Of a stretch of 8,724 bases of DNA, positions 1-6,194 are shown one piece after another. Under the pieces are notes generated by a model. It was not told the origin of the DNA. It saw only the letters and a list, made by a program, of their open reading frames with translations, and made no database searches. The position numbers and the translations under genes were made by a program. The stretch's first letter is position 1, and every line of letters starts with the position of its first letter. Source of the DNA: a bacterium (lineage in GTDB: Bacteria > Patescibacteriota > Gracilibacteria > UBA1369 > GCA-2718715); contig JAUHYY010000042.1 of the NCBI GenBank assembly GCA_030426295.1, positions 1-8,724 on the forward strand. The letters are read 5' to 3'.

Positions 1-185
1 AATACACCAATACCAATCAAGATATACGTAACGTGTACCATTATTCCCAAACCTACACCCAAAGCTGTGTAAAAACCAATTTTACTATTATATTTAAGTG
101 AATTTTTAGAAACAATTACAAAATCCGGACCAGGACTCATAGCACCCAAAAGCGCAATAGTTGCTATGGCTAAAATTTCTTGCAT
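1..185 (-). CDS. LysE/RhtB-family amino-acid exporter, N-terminal part (cut by window edge)
   Basis: Reading the minus strand from an ATG at 183-185 gives 61 codons open to the window edge. The protein starts MQEILAIATIALLGAMSPGP and continues with a DFVIVSKNSLKY segment and a glycine-rich hydrophobic helix (GFYTALGVGLGIMVHVTYIL). The first hydrophobic helix ending in SPGP-D/N-F, then a short hydrophilic stretch ending near a glycine, then a second helix, is the N-terminal signature of LysE/RhtB translocators, which are inner-membrane exporters of amino acids or similar small molecules. The full family length is about 200 residues, so roughly two thirds is missing. The substrate cannot be told. 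It is divergent from the formimidoyltransferase gene across 35 bases, and no Shine-Dalgarno sequence precedes its ATG. The family call is fairly secure; the specificity is unknown. Confidence 0.85.
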   Translation of the reverse strand, partial: MQEILAIATIALLGAMSPGPDFVIVSKNSLKYNSKIGFYTALGVGLGIMVHVTYILIGIGV

Positions 186-220
186 ATTGTTATACTTAAT
201 CTGTAGAACTAAGCATAACC

Positions 221-1048
221 ATGAACAATCAAATTGTCGAGTGTATTCCCAACTTTTCAACAAGTGACCCAAGCAACGTCGAAATATTATTAGACACTAT
301 AGGATCAGTAGAAGACATCAAAATATTAGACCACACAAGCGACATTGATCACAACCGAACTGTAATCACATTTATCGGAAGCCCAAATGCAGTTGAAGAA
401 GCAGCTTTCAAAATGGTAGAAGCTGCAGCCGAATTAATAGACATGACTACCCAAACTGGAGTACACCCACGCGTCGGAGCAACAGACGTTTTACCACTAG
501 TACCAATAAAAGAAATTTCTTTTGAAGAATGTATAGAACTTGCAAATCGACTTGCCGAAAAAATCAGCACAGAACTATACATACCAATCTACTTATACGA
601 AAGAGCCGCAACATCTCACGAAAGACAAAACCTTGCCGTTGTTCGTGGTAAAGGATACGAAGAGCTAAAAACCAGAATCACAGAATTTAAACCCGACTAC
701 GGCCCAGCTAAGCTCGGTAAAGCCGGCGCTACTTGCCTAGGAGTAAGAGAATTTTTAGTAGCCTACAACATAAACCTAAAAACCTCTGACATAAAAATTG
801 CAAAACAAATTGCCAACAAAATTCGAGAAAGAGATGGTGGTCTACCAGGCGTGAAAGCAATCGGACTCTACCTCGCCGATCTGGACTGTGCACAAGTTTC
901 AATGAACCTAACAGACTACAAACGCACAAACAAAAAAGACGTTTACGCAGAAGTAAATTATTTAGCACAAGAACTAGGAACAGAAATACTAAACGACGAA
1001 CTAATCGGACTTACTCCGCAGCAGGTTCTTGAGGAAGCAAATCATTGA
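221..1048 (+). CDS. ftcD: Glutamate formimidoyltransferase (FtcD transferase domain only)
   Basis: This 275-residue protein matches formiminotransferase domains along its length. It has an N-terminal VECIPNFS (residues 6-13), TQTGVHPRVGATDVLP at about 78-93 with a histidine at 82 matching the proposed catalytic His82 of mammalian FTCD, SHERQNLAVVRGKGYE near 131-146, and a second subdomain with the GLPGVKAIG and AQVSMNLTDY stretches. The known reaction moves the formimino group of N-formimino-glutamate to tetrahydrofolate, the last step of one histidine-degradation route. The cyclodeaminase domain of the bifunctional enzyme is absent, as in many bacteria. No hut gene is nearby. Some stand-alone members can replace 5-formyltetrahydrofolate cyclo-ligase, so folate repair is an alternative role. 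The start fits the family N-terminus, and AAGCATAACC before the ATG is not a Shine-Dalgarno site. The gene ends in TGA and its last 38 bases overlap the convergent repeat-protein gene. Confidence 0.9.
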   Translation: MNNQIVECIPNFSTSDPSNVEILLDTIGSVEDIKILDHTSDIDHNRTVITFIGSPNAVEEAAFKMVEAAAELIDMTTQTGVHPRVGATDVLPLVPIKEISFEECIELANRLAEKISTELYIPIYLYERAATSHERQNLAVVRGKGYEELKTRITEFKPDYGPAKLGKAGATCLGVREFLVAYNINLKTSDIKIAKQIANKIRERDGGLPGVKAIGLYLADLDCAQVSMNLTDYKRTNKKDVYAEVNYLAQELGTEILNDELIGLTPQQVLEEANH

Positions 1049-2567
1049 TATCCCCATTTCTTGATTGAAATCTATACTGAAGAGCTCTACGTAAATCGTA
1101 AGTACAAGTTCTCCACAAGCGTTCTAAATTAACAGGTGAAAAATACCCCATAGTTAATATAGACTGCCCAAATCTAAAACTAGCTAAAGTTTTAAAAAGA
1201 CTTTCATCTACCAAAGTAGAGCGTGCACCTATACCTAAATCATAAAAAGAATCGACAACATCTGCTAAAAGATCTTCTTGTCCTTTCAAAAGAGATCTAC
1301 ATAAATCTTTATACTCCATAGTCGGAGCAACTTTAATACCTTTCTTTGCTCTTTCAGCTATCAATTTGCTTCCCCATTTTGTAAAAAACCAAGGCTTCAT
1401 ATCTAACTCAGGAAATGCCGCAACTAACAAATCAATATGAGATGAGAAGTATATATTTTTATTAAAACCTCCTCCTAAATGATAATAATTAATCATATCT
1501 CGCTTAGAAACAATAAAACTACTGATCAATGACCACCAACGGGTTGTACCCACTTCTGGTAAATTTTCAAAACTAGTCCCCCTCCCTACAACATTCCTAA
1601 CATTTTGAATAGTTTCTTCTCTAGTTGACCATGAATATGTCTCTGGATTTTTCATCTTAGATTTCAACTCTTCTTCTAATTCATAGTCTTCACCATAAAC
1701 AAAAACTAATACTAAATAATGAGAATTACCACAGTACCGTAAAGCTTCCTTGCAATCCATATCTTCAATGAAAGACTTATGATCTATCGATAATATTAAA
1801 TGACGTACCCTCTCCCATTCATCTGGGTTTGTGTCTTTATCTGGAGCTATCATAGGAATACCTAAATATTCATATGCAGCCTCTTTAACATTAGCACATA
1901 AACTTTCTGAGTCAGTCCAAGTCCGCTCAGGTCTTCTAGAAGATAATTCATCATACAAATCATATTCAGGAAATGCCGCACTTACTAAATCTGCATAACT
2001 CTCAAAAGTAGCTGTATTACTATGTTGCTTATTTAAAAAACAACTCAAGCCATAATAGCCTGCAAAATCTTTATGCTTCATATCTAGTAGTCTAGTTCGA
2101 TAAACATCAAATTCAGGATCATCTTTCGACGGTGCATCAACCGGCAAGTCTAGTTGTATAGAAACTATCTTTCTCACAAAACCAATAGCAGATTCTTCAT
2201 CAACAAGATCAATAGACTCCCAAAGGCCTTCCCTCCTCATATGATGTTTAAAACATAACCTAACCTTAGTTCTAACTTTCGTAATACGCTCAAGCAAAGA
2301 ACTAGAACTAACCCTGAACTCAACATCATCAGATGAACTCACCTGTTTTTCCAAACCTCTCAGAGGACCGCTTATCATGGCACACAAATCAGCCATCTCT
2401 AAATCATTAACTGGTGGATTACCCCTTAGAGATTTATACGCTTCTTTAAAGGCATTCTCTAAATCTTCCCTAATAGCTTCAAAAAAAGGGTCAGAAATAA
2501 TTTCTTTAATTTCATCACGTGCATCATGAAAGACTCGCTTTTGCTCTATACCAAAATTAACACTCAT
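1011..2567 (-). CDS. Hypothetical 518-residue protein with about three internal repeats of 95-100 residues
   Basis: I do not recognise a characterised family. The product appears soluble, with no signal peptide or membrane segment. Residues 1-115 look helical and charged, followed by repeats starting near W116, W217 and W313. Repeats 1 and 3 align best: DFAGYYGLSCFLNK (167-180) against DMINYYHLGGGFNK (357-370), then DLVSAAFPEYDL (193-204) against DLLVAAFPELDM (379-390). Repeat 2 is diverged (HYLVLVFVYGEDYEL, 283-297) but shares the boundary W-S/T-x-x-E-x-x-x-x-N-V. After repeat 3 comes KPWFFTKW (391-398) and a helical tail. The pattern of a small helical unit, then AFPE, then an aromatic region and W resembles repeat modules I recall from Firmicutes and phage proteins annotated DUF4046. 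That resemblance is from memory and unverified. No catalytic or metal-binding motif is evident. The gene is monocistronic, with a plausible promoter placing transcription start at the ATG, and overlaps the 3' end of ftcD by 38 bases. Confidence 0.8.
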   Translation of the reverse strand: MSVNFGIEQKRVFHDARDEIKEIISDPFFEAIREDLENAFKEAYKSLRGNPPVNDLEMADLCAMISGPLRGLEKQVSSSDDVEFRVSSSSLLERITKVRTKVRLCFKHHMRREGLWESIDLVDEESAIGFVRKIVSIQLDLPVDAPSKDDPEFDVYRTRLLDMKHKDFAGYYGLSCFLNKQHSNTATFESYADLVSAAFPEYDLYDELSSRRPERTWTDSESLCANVKEAAYEYLGIPMIAPDKDTNPDEWERVRHLILSIDHKSFIEDMDCKEALRYCGNSHYLVLVFVYGEDYELEEELKSKMKNPETYSWSTREETIQNVRNVVGRGTSFENLPEVGTTRWWSLISSFIVSKRDMINYYHLGGGFNKNIYFSSHIDLLVAAFPELDMKPWFFTKWGSKLIAERAKKGIKVAPTMEYKDLCRSLLKGQEDLLADVVDSFYDLGIGARSTLVDESLFKTLASFRFGQSILTMGYFSPVNLERLWRTCTYDLRRALQYRFQSRNGDINDLLPQEPAAE

Positions 2568-2573
2568 AAAATT

Positions 2574-2603
2574 AAATTAGAGCCTATTAAACCCTATTAA
2601 CAA
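2574..2603 (-). promoter_or_regulatory. Candidate promoter of the repeat-protein gene, likely leaderless
   Basis: On the minus strand TTGTTA (2598-2603) and TAATTT (2574-2579) are separated by 18 bases and resemble sigma-70 -35 and -10 boxes. Only six bases lie between the -10 box and the ATG at 2565-2567, so transcription would begin at or next to the start codon. This is read by eye and was not tested. Confidence 0.45.
2583..2600. repeat. Tandem direct repeat CCTATTAA, 10-base period, inside a candidate promoter
   Basis: CCTATTAA occurs at 2583-2590 and again at 2593-2600 (TTAATAGG twice on the minus strand). The copies are one helical turn apart. They sit between the candidate -35 and -10 boxes of the repeat-protein gene, with the second copy entering the -35 box. 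This could be an operator for a protein binding direct repeats. It could also be chance in AT-rich DNA. Confidence 0.5.
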
Positions 2604-2632
2604 GAATTTGTCAATTCAAATACGGCCTCCAG

Positions 2633-3214
2633 TTAAAATCCTGCCCCAGGTTTAGCCAAATACTCCAACTCTTCAGAAGTCGACTCACGTCCCAAAATTT
2701 CATTTCTATGAGGAAACCTTCCATACTTTTCTACGATATCTCTATGCTGAATCGCATAATCTAAATTATTTTTAACAGATTCTTTAGCTTCACCATCAGT
2801 TTTATCAACCAAATCTTCGAACAGCTCAACACACCTATTCTGCTCTTCTAAATCCTCACTGTGCATAAATGGCATGTAAGTAAAAACCTTATAAATAGTA
2901 GGAATCTCAAAATCTAAAGACAACTTAGCAAGCTCCAAAGCCTGACTATCAGCAGCAAACATACCAGAAGTATCACGATATATATTTCGTGAGAACTGAT
3001 CTAGAAGCACAATAAGCGCAACCAAAGAATCAGGTTCATTTTTCCAATCATCAAGCTCCCCTCTTTTTGCTGATTCAAGTAAATCCTTGTATTCATCAGT
3101 TAAATACTTATCAGTCTCTTCTGACTTACCAAACCATAAATCATATTTCTGCTCTTTTGGCATTCCATTTTCATTTAATTCACCAAACCAATATTTAAGG
3201 ATTTCTTTATACAT
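2633..3214 (-). CDS. DUF924 family protein (function unknown)
   Basis: This 193-residue protein carries the hallmarks of the DUF924 family, an all-helical TPR-like fold of roughly 180-200 residues. It starts ILKYWFGEL near the N-terminus, then has YDLWFGKSEETD (24-35), LIVLLDQFSRNIYRDT (67-82), YMPFMHSEDLEEQNRC (113-128) and GRFPHRNEILGRESTSEELEYL (165-186). All conserved blocks are present and the length is normal, so the gene looks intact. The family is widespread, but I know of no established biochemical role. The start at 3214 overlaps the last 8 bases of the upstream amidotransferase gene (ATGTATAA, where TAA is that gene's stop), which implies translational coupling as last gene of the trxB-trpG/pabA operon. 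No Shine-Dalgarno site is seen. No strong terminator follows; a 5-base AT-rich stem at 2606-2621 is too weak to call. Confidence 0.88.
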   Translation of the reverse strand: MYKEILKYWFGELNENGMPKEQKYDLWFGKSEETDKYLTDEYKDLLESAKRGELDDWKNEPDSLVALIVLLDQFSRNIYRDTSGMFAADSQALELAKLSLDFEIPTIYKVFTYMPFMHSEDLEEQNRCVELFEDLVDKTDGEAKESVKNNLDYAIQHRDIVEKYGRFPHRNEILGRESTSEELEYLAKPGAGF

Positions 3215-3785
3215 TCAAGAAGTTTTTAAGGATATTATGACCAGTTTCAGTTCCAATACTTTCAGGGTGAAACTGAACCCCAAAAAGTGGTGCATCATTA
3301 TGCTCAAGCGACATGATAATTCCATCTTCAGTACTAGAAGTAACCCTCAATACTTCAGGCAAACTGCCTTCATCAACCATCAAAGAATGATACCTCATCA
3401 CTTCAATTTCAGAATCCAAACCTTCAAACAACTTTGAGCTATCAATCTTAACCTTACTCCTCATCCCATGAACAATCTCACCAGCTCCAACAACTTTGCC
3501 GCCAAATACAACTGAAATAAGCTGACACCCTAAACAAACTCCAAGAATCGGCATACTTAAATACATATCTTCAATAACTTCAGAGCAAACCCCAACATCT
3601 AATGGATTATGCGGACTACCTGGCCCAGGTGAAATGACAATATGCGTAAAAGCGAGAGCCTTGATTTCATCTAAAGTGATTTCATCATTCTTAAAAACTT
3701 GAACTTTAGCTCCCAGTTTACACAAATATTGATACAAATTGTATGTAAACGAATCGTAATTATCGAGCAGTAAAACCTTAACCAT
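3207..3785 (-). CDS. Class I glutamine amidotransferase, TrpG/PabA type
   Basis: The 192-residue protein is a stand-alone glutaminase subunit that would release ammonia from glutamine for a partner synthase: anthranilate synthase (TrpE) or aminodeoxychorismate synthase (PabB). Visible motifs are LLLDNYDSFTYNLYQYL (5-21), ISPGPGSP (51-58) forming the oxyanion region, the nucleophile C84 in GVCLGCQ, and H173 and E175 in FGVQFHPES (168-176), which complete the catalytic triad. One oddity is C87 where most relatives have histidine (GVCLGHQ). The start at 3785 gives the family N-terminus MVKVLLLDNYDSF; an upstream in-frame ATG at 3845 would add 20 atypical residues and run deep into trxB. The chosen start overlaps the trxB stop by 8 bases (ATGGTTAA). 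No TrpE or PabB partner is in the window, so tryptophan, folate or another ammonia acceptor cannot be separated. Confidence 0.9.
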   Translation of the reverse strand: MVKVLLLDNYDSFTYNLYQYLCKLGAKVQVFKNDEITLDEIKALAFTHIVISPGPGSPHNPLDVGVCSEVIEDMYLSMPILGVCLGCQLISVVFGGKVVGAGEIVHGMRSKVKIDSSKLFEGLDSEIEVMRYHSLMVDEGSLPEVLRVTSSTEDGIIMSLEHNDAPLFGVQFHPESIGTETGHNILKNFLNV

Positions 3786-4698
3786 GAAGTTCTTGTAAAT
3801 AGTTATAAGACATAACAGAAGCATAAACTCCTTCAGCAGCACCAATTATAGCCTGCTTGAATTTTGCATCAGTTATATCTCCTGCAGCATAAAACCCAGG
3901 AACATTTGTCTCTGCCTCTCGATTAATAATCACATCACCTCTTTCATTTACTTCAGCGCCAATCTGTTTAGCCAACTCATTTTGCGGATCATGACCAATA
4001 GCCATAAATACACCATCAAGTTCAAGATCAGATCCATCTTTCAACTTAACATGAGTAACCTTTTCCCCATCACCTTCAATCGATTCAATCTCAGTCATAT
4101 ATTTAATCTCAACTTTAGGATCTTTTTCAATTCTATCTTGGTTAACTGGTTCGGCTCGCATGAAATCTTTTCTAACCAAAACATAAACTTTCCCACAATG
4201 CTGACTCAAAATATTAGCTTCAATCGCAGCTGAGTCACCACCACCTACAATGGCACAAGTTTTATCTTTAAAGAAAGCAGCATCACACAAAGCACAATAA
4301 GATACTCCCTTATTTGCATATTCTTCTTCACCAGGAACACCCAAATGCTTATGTTTTGTACCTGTAGCAAGAGTGACAGTCCAAGCAAAGAATTCTTTAC
4401 CACCTGCTTCGAGTTTGAAAACAGGCTTACCTTCATGCTCAACTTTCTCAATTGTATTCACGCGACTAAACTCAAATTTTGCACCTGATTCCATAGCATG
4501 CTCCATGAACACTTGCCCCATATCAGGCCCAGTAATCTTTTTAATTCCAGGATAATTCTCTACTAAATGTGTTGTCGTGATCAATCCTCCCGGCTGCTCT
4601 GCAAACACTAGAGTACTCATATTAAATCTAGCACTGTACATTCCAGCGCTCGCACCGGCACATCCTCCACCGATGACTATCACGTCGTATATTTCCAT
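3778..4698 (-). CDS. trxB: Thioredoxin reductase-like FAD/NAD(P)-dependent oxidoreductase
   Basis: The 306-residue product has the bacterial thioredoxin reductase layout. The FAD Rossmann motif is IVIGGGCAGASAG (7-18), followed by QPGG and ENYPG (47-51). ATGTKHKHLGVPGE lies at 111-124, then the redox dithiol C135-A-L-C138 followed by DAAFF, the second nucleotide motif IVGGGDSA (150-157), VRKDFMRAEP (175-184) in the NADPH-phosphate region, and the C-terminal FAD motif AAGDITDAKFKQAIIGAAEG (271-290). It would transfer electrons from NAD(P)H through FAD to a disulfide substrate, usually thioredoxin, in the cytosol. The dithiol is CALC rather than the common CATC, and HRR of E. coli TrxB is VRK here, so the redox partner and the NADPH preference are less certain. 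I chose the ATG at 4698 (MEIYDV). The ATG at 4704 adds two residues and is also possible. It is the first gene of a three-gene operon. Confidence 0.88.
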   Translation of the reverse strand: MEIYDVIVIGGGCAGASAGMYSARFNMSTLVFAEQPGGLITTTHLVENYPGIKKITGPDMGQVFMEHAMESGAKFEFSRVNTIEKVEHEGKPVFKLEAGGKEFFAWTVTLATGTKHKHLGVPGEEEYANKGVSYCALCDAAFFKDKTCAIVGGGDSAAIEANILSQHCGKVYVLVRKDFMRAEPVNQDRIEKDPKVEIKYMTEIESIEGDGEKVTHVKLKDGSDLELDGVFMAIGHDPQNELAKQIGAEVNERGDVIINREAETNVPGFYAAGDITDAKFKQAIIGAAEGVYASVMSYNYLQELHG

Positions 4699-4712
4699 GA
4701 CCATAAAAATAA

Positions 4713-4718
4713 AGTATA
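4713..4718 (-). promoter_or_regulatory. Candidate -10 box of the trxB-amidotransferase-DUF924 operon
   Basis: TATACT on the minus strand lies 14 bases before the ATG at 4698 and 8 before the one at 4704. The -35 region (TTGTGA about 15 bases upstream) is poor. The expected transcription start near 4706 leaves almost no 5' leader and no room for a Shine-Dalgarno site. It was read by eye only. Confidence 0.35.
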
Positions 4719-4772
4719 TATGGCCAAATCCTATCACAAAAAATACACCTGTTAAATCATTAATCTTTTAAT

Positions 4773-4778
4773 TAAAAT
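4773..4778 (+). promoter_or_regulatory. Candidate -10 box of the ftsQ-like gene
   Basis: TAAAAT lies nine bases before the ATG at 4788, in the 89-base divergent gap between trxB and ftsQ. I see no good -35 box. If it is used, the transcript would start within a few bases of the ATG. AT-rich background makes chance matches common. Confidence 0.25.
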
Positions 4779-4787
4779 TGTCTCACT

Positions 4788-5723
4788 ATGGCAGACTACA
4801 AAAAAAGTAAATTTTCGGCTAAAACAAAAGAGAAGTTTGGAAAACTGAAGTACAAAAGCAACAAAACTCTACTTCACAAACCAAAGAATAGAGTTCGTAA
4901 AAAACGAAAAAAACTCCCAAGTCTGAAAAATTTCTCAAAGAAACTCTTCTTAACAAATGCCAATGTTAACGCGCCAACAAAGTTCTCATCTAAAAAAGGG
5001 TTAGCTATATTCATAGCGATAGCACTCTTTTTTACATACATATTATTCTTCACAAACTTCGCTAAAGTAAAAAACATAAATGTATACGAAGGTGAAGCAG
5101 AATCAGAAAACGCACAAATTAGAAGATTTGTAGAACCTCTACGCGATAAAAATTTATTGCTTATTAAGGCTGAAGACGTTCAAAAAAGCCTAGTTAATCA
5201 AATCGACAATCTTGCAGAACTTGAAGTAAAAAAGAAGTTCCCAAAAACGATAGCAATAACCTACGCCCGCTTCGAAAAAGTAGCAAACTTAACAAACTAT
5301 GTTGGACCACAAAGAATTAAAAAGAACTTTGTAATTAATGCTTCAGGAGTATTAATGGAAAAAGATGTAATAAATCAAAATCTACCTTTCATAGGTCTTG
5401 CCTCTACAAAAGCATTCAACCTTGGGGCTCACGTAATCAACGAAAAAAACTTAAACTACATCTTAGGCGCAAAAAAGGAATACGAAGAAAAATTCAACAT
5501 GCGAGTCGACAACATCGAATTTTTAGATAAAGCAAGAGAAGTACATTTAACAACTGAACGAGGATTCGAAATCTGGTTAGATATCGAAGTTGGTTACTCA
5601 GACCAACTAAAAAAACTAAAAAACGCTATACCAAAAATTGACATCTACAACGATAACCTAGACTACATAGATCTAAGAATCCAAAGCGCTCAAGGGCAAA
5701 AGATAATCTTTAAGCGGTTCTAG
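4788..5723 (+). CDS. ftsQ: FtsQ/DivIB-like cell-division protein
   Basis: The 311-residue protein has the FtsQ/DivIB topology. It has a strongly basic cytoplasmic tail (residues 1-70, 25 Lys/Arg against 2 acidic, including RVRKKRKK at 35-42) and one membrane helix at about 71-89 (GLAIFIAIALFFTYILFFT). A POTRA-like region at about 90-160 starts with VKNINVYEG and ends KKKFPKTIAITYARFE, the usual end of this domain. A beta domain follows with FVINASGVLMEKD (181-193), LPFIGL and, at the end, YIDLRIQSAQGQKIIF (293-308). FtsQ bridges early and late divisome proteins through its extracytoplasmic domain. The length is normal. It stands alone, without mur, ftsA or ftsZ neighbours, divergent from trxB. 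No Shine-Dalgarno site precedes the ATG. The last 14 bases overlap the convergent orphan gene. The call rests on topology and local motifs, since this family is poorly conserved. Confidence 0.75.
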   Translation: MADYKKSKFSAKTKEKFGKLKYKSNKTLLHKPKNRVRKKRKKLPSLKNFSKKLFLTNANVNAPTKFSSKKGLAIFIAIALFFTYILFFTNFAKVKNINVYEGEAESENAQIRRFVEPLRDKNLLLIKAEDVQKSLVNQIDNLAELEVKKKFPKTIAITYARFEKVANLTNYVGPQRIKKNFVINASGVLMEKDVINQNLPFIGLASTKAFNLGAHVINEKNLNYILGAKKEYEEKFNMRVDNIEFLDKAREVHLTTERGFEIWLDIEVGYSDQLKKLKNAIPKIDIYNDNLDYIDLRIQSAQGQKIIFKRF

Positions 5724-6129
5724 TAAAACAATCATAGTAGCCTCCAATTAATTCAGCCATACCCTCGCGGTCTATTTCAGGCAACTTTCTATCTTTATCT
5801 GCATAAAATATAGCTCTTTCAATAATAAAACTTCTAGATAAACCTCCTCTAATCATCGCATTAAGATCACGCATGCATACACCTATTGAATCTAACTGCT
5901 CAGCAATTTCAACTGCATGTGGGTCATCTAAAATTAAACTAAGGCTATCTCTAACCTGCCCACTTGAGACATGCATTAAGTGTTGAATCGGATTATAAGG
6001 ATCATCACCAGAAAGATGCCCTTCATAACTAGCTGCATCAACAGCAGGAATAACCATTCCTGGCATTACCATGTTTACACCTTCCTGATGATCAGGATAA
6101 CCTGCGATTCCAAATTTACGATTAGACAT
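5710..6129 (-). CDS. Hypothetical 139-residue protein, orphan
   Basis: I do not recognise this protein. It appears soluble and mildly acidic, with no signal peptide, membrane helix or metal motif. The first 45 residues are rich in Gly, Pro and Met and probably loosely structured (NMVMPGMVIP at 19-28, SGDDPYNP at 40-47). The rest looks helical (SLSLILDDPHAVEIAEQLDSIG, then SRSFIIERAIFYADKDRK at 98-115 and GMAELIGGYYDCF at 123-135). Three methionines at 20, 22 and 25 offer alternative starts. The listed start at 6129 is preceded by TAAATATATATT, a possible -10 region six bases from the ATG, and no Shine-Dalgarno site. It is divergent from dus and overlaps the end of ftsQ by 14 bases. The opposite strand has no competing long reading frame, which favours a real gene, but with no recognised homologue its status is less secure than its neighbours'. 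Confidence 0.6.
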   Translation of the reverse strand: MSNRKFGIAGYPDHQEGVNMVMPGMVIPAVDAASYEGHLSGDDPYNPIQHLMHVSSGQVRDSLSLILDDPHAVEIAEQLDSIGVCMRDLNAMIRGGLSRSFIIERAIFYADKDRKLPEIDREGMAELIGGYYDCFTRTA

Positions 6130-6137
6130 AATATATA

Positions 6138-6166
6138 TTTACAAGACGCAACTATAACAGTACTAT
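6138..6166 (+). promoter_or_regulatory. Candidate promoter of the dus-trmB-like pair
   Basis: TTTACA (6138-6143) and TACTAT (6161-6166) are separated by 17 bases on the plus strand and resemble sigma-70 boxes. Transcription would start near 6173, leaving a leader of about 20 bases without a Shine-Dalgarno sequence. The -35 box overlaps the upstream region of the divergent orphan gene, so the two promoters would be close together. Confidence 0.35.
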
Positions 6167-6194
6167 AGCGCAAGTCAAGCATAACGCCGCAAAA

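Noticed and set aside
349..968. Minus-strand open frames antisense to ftcD
   Set aside because: ftcD matches its family throughout; the antisense frames are low-complexity shadows.
2606..2621. Possible terminator hairpin after the DUF924 gene (ATTTG/CAAAT stem)
   Set aside because: Only a 5-base AT-rich stem with no T-run following; too weak to call.
3087..3437. Plus-strand 116-codon open frame across the DUF924 and amidotransferase genes
   Set aside because: It is antisense to two genes with clear family motifs and its translation has no domain-like pattern.
3786..3845. Longer start for the glutamine amidotransferase
   Set aside because: It adds 20 hydrophobic residues absent from the family and overlaps trxB by 68 bases; the ATG at 3785 gives the family N-terminus.
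4705..4737. Longer start for the thioredoxin reductase-like gene
   Set aside because: The extra residues precede the FAD strand without family support and would cover the candidate -10 box.
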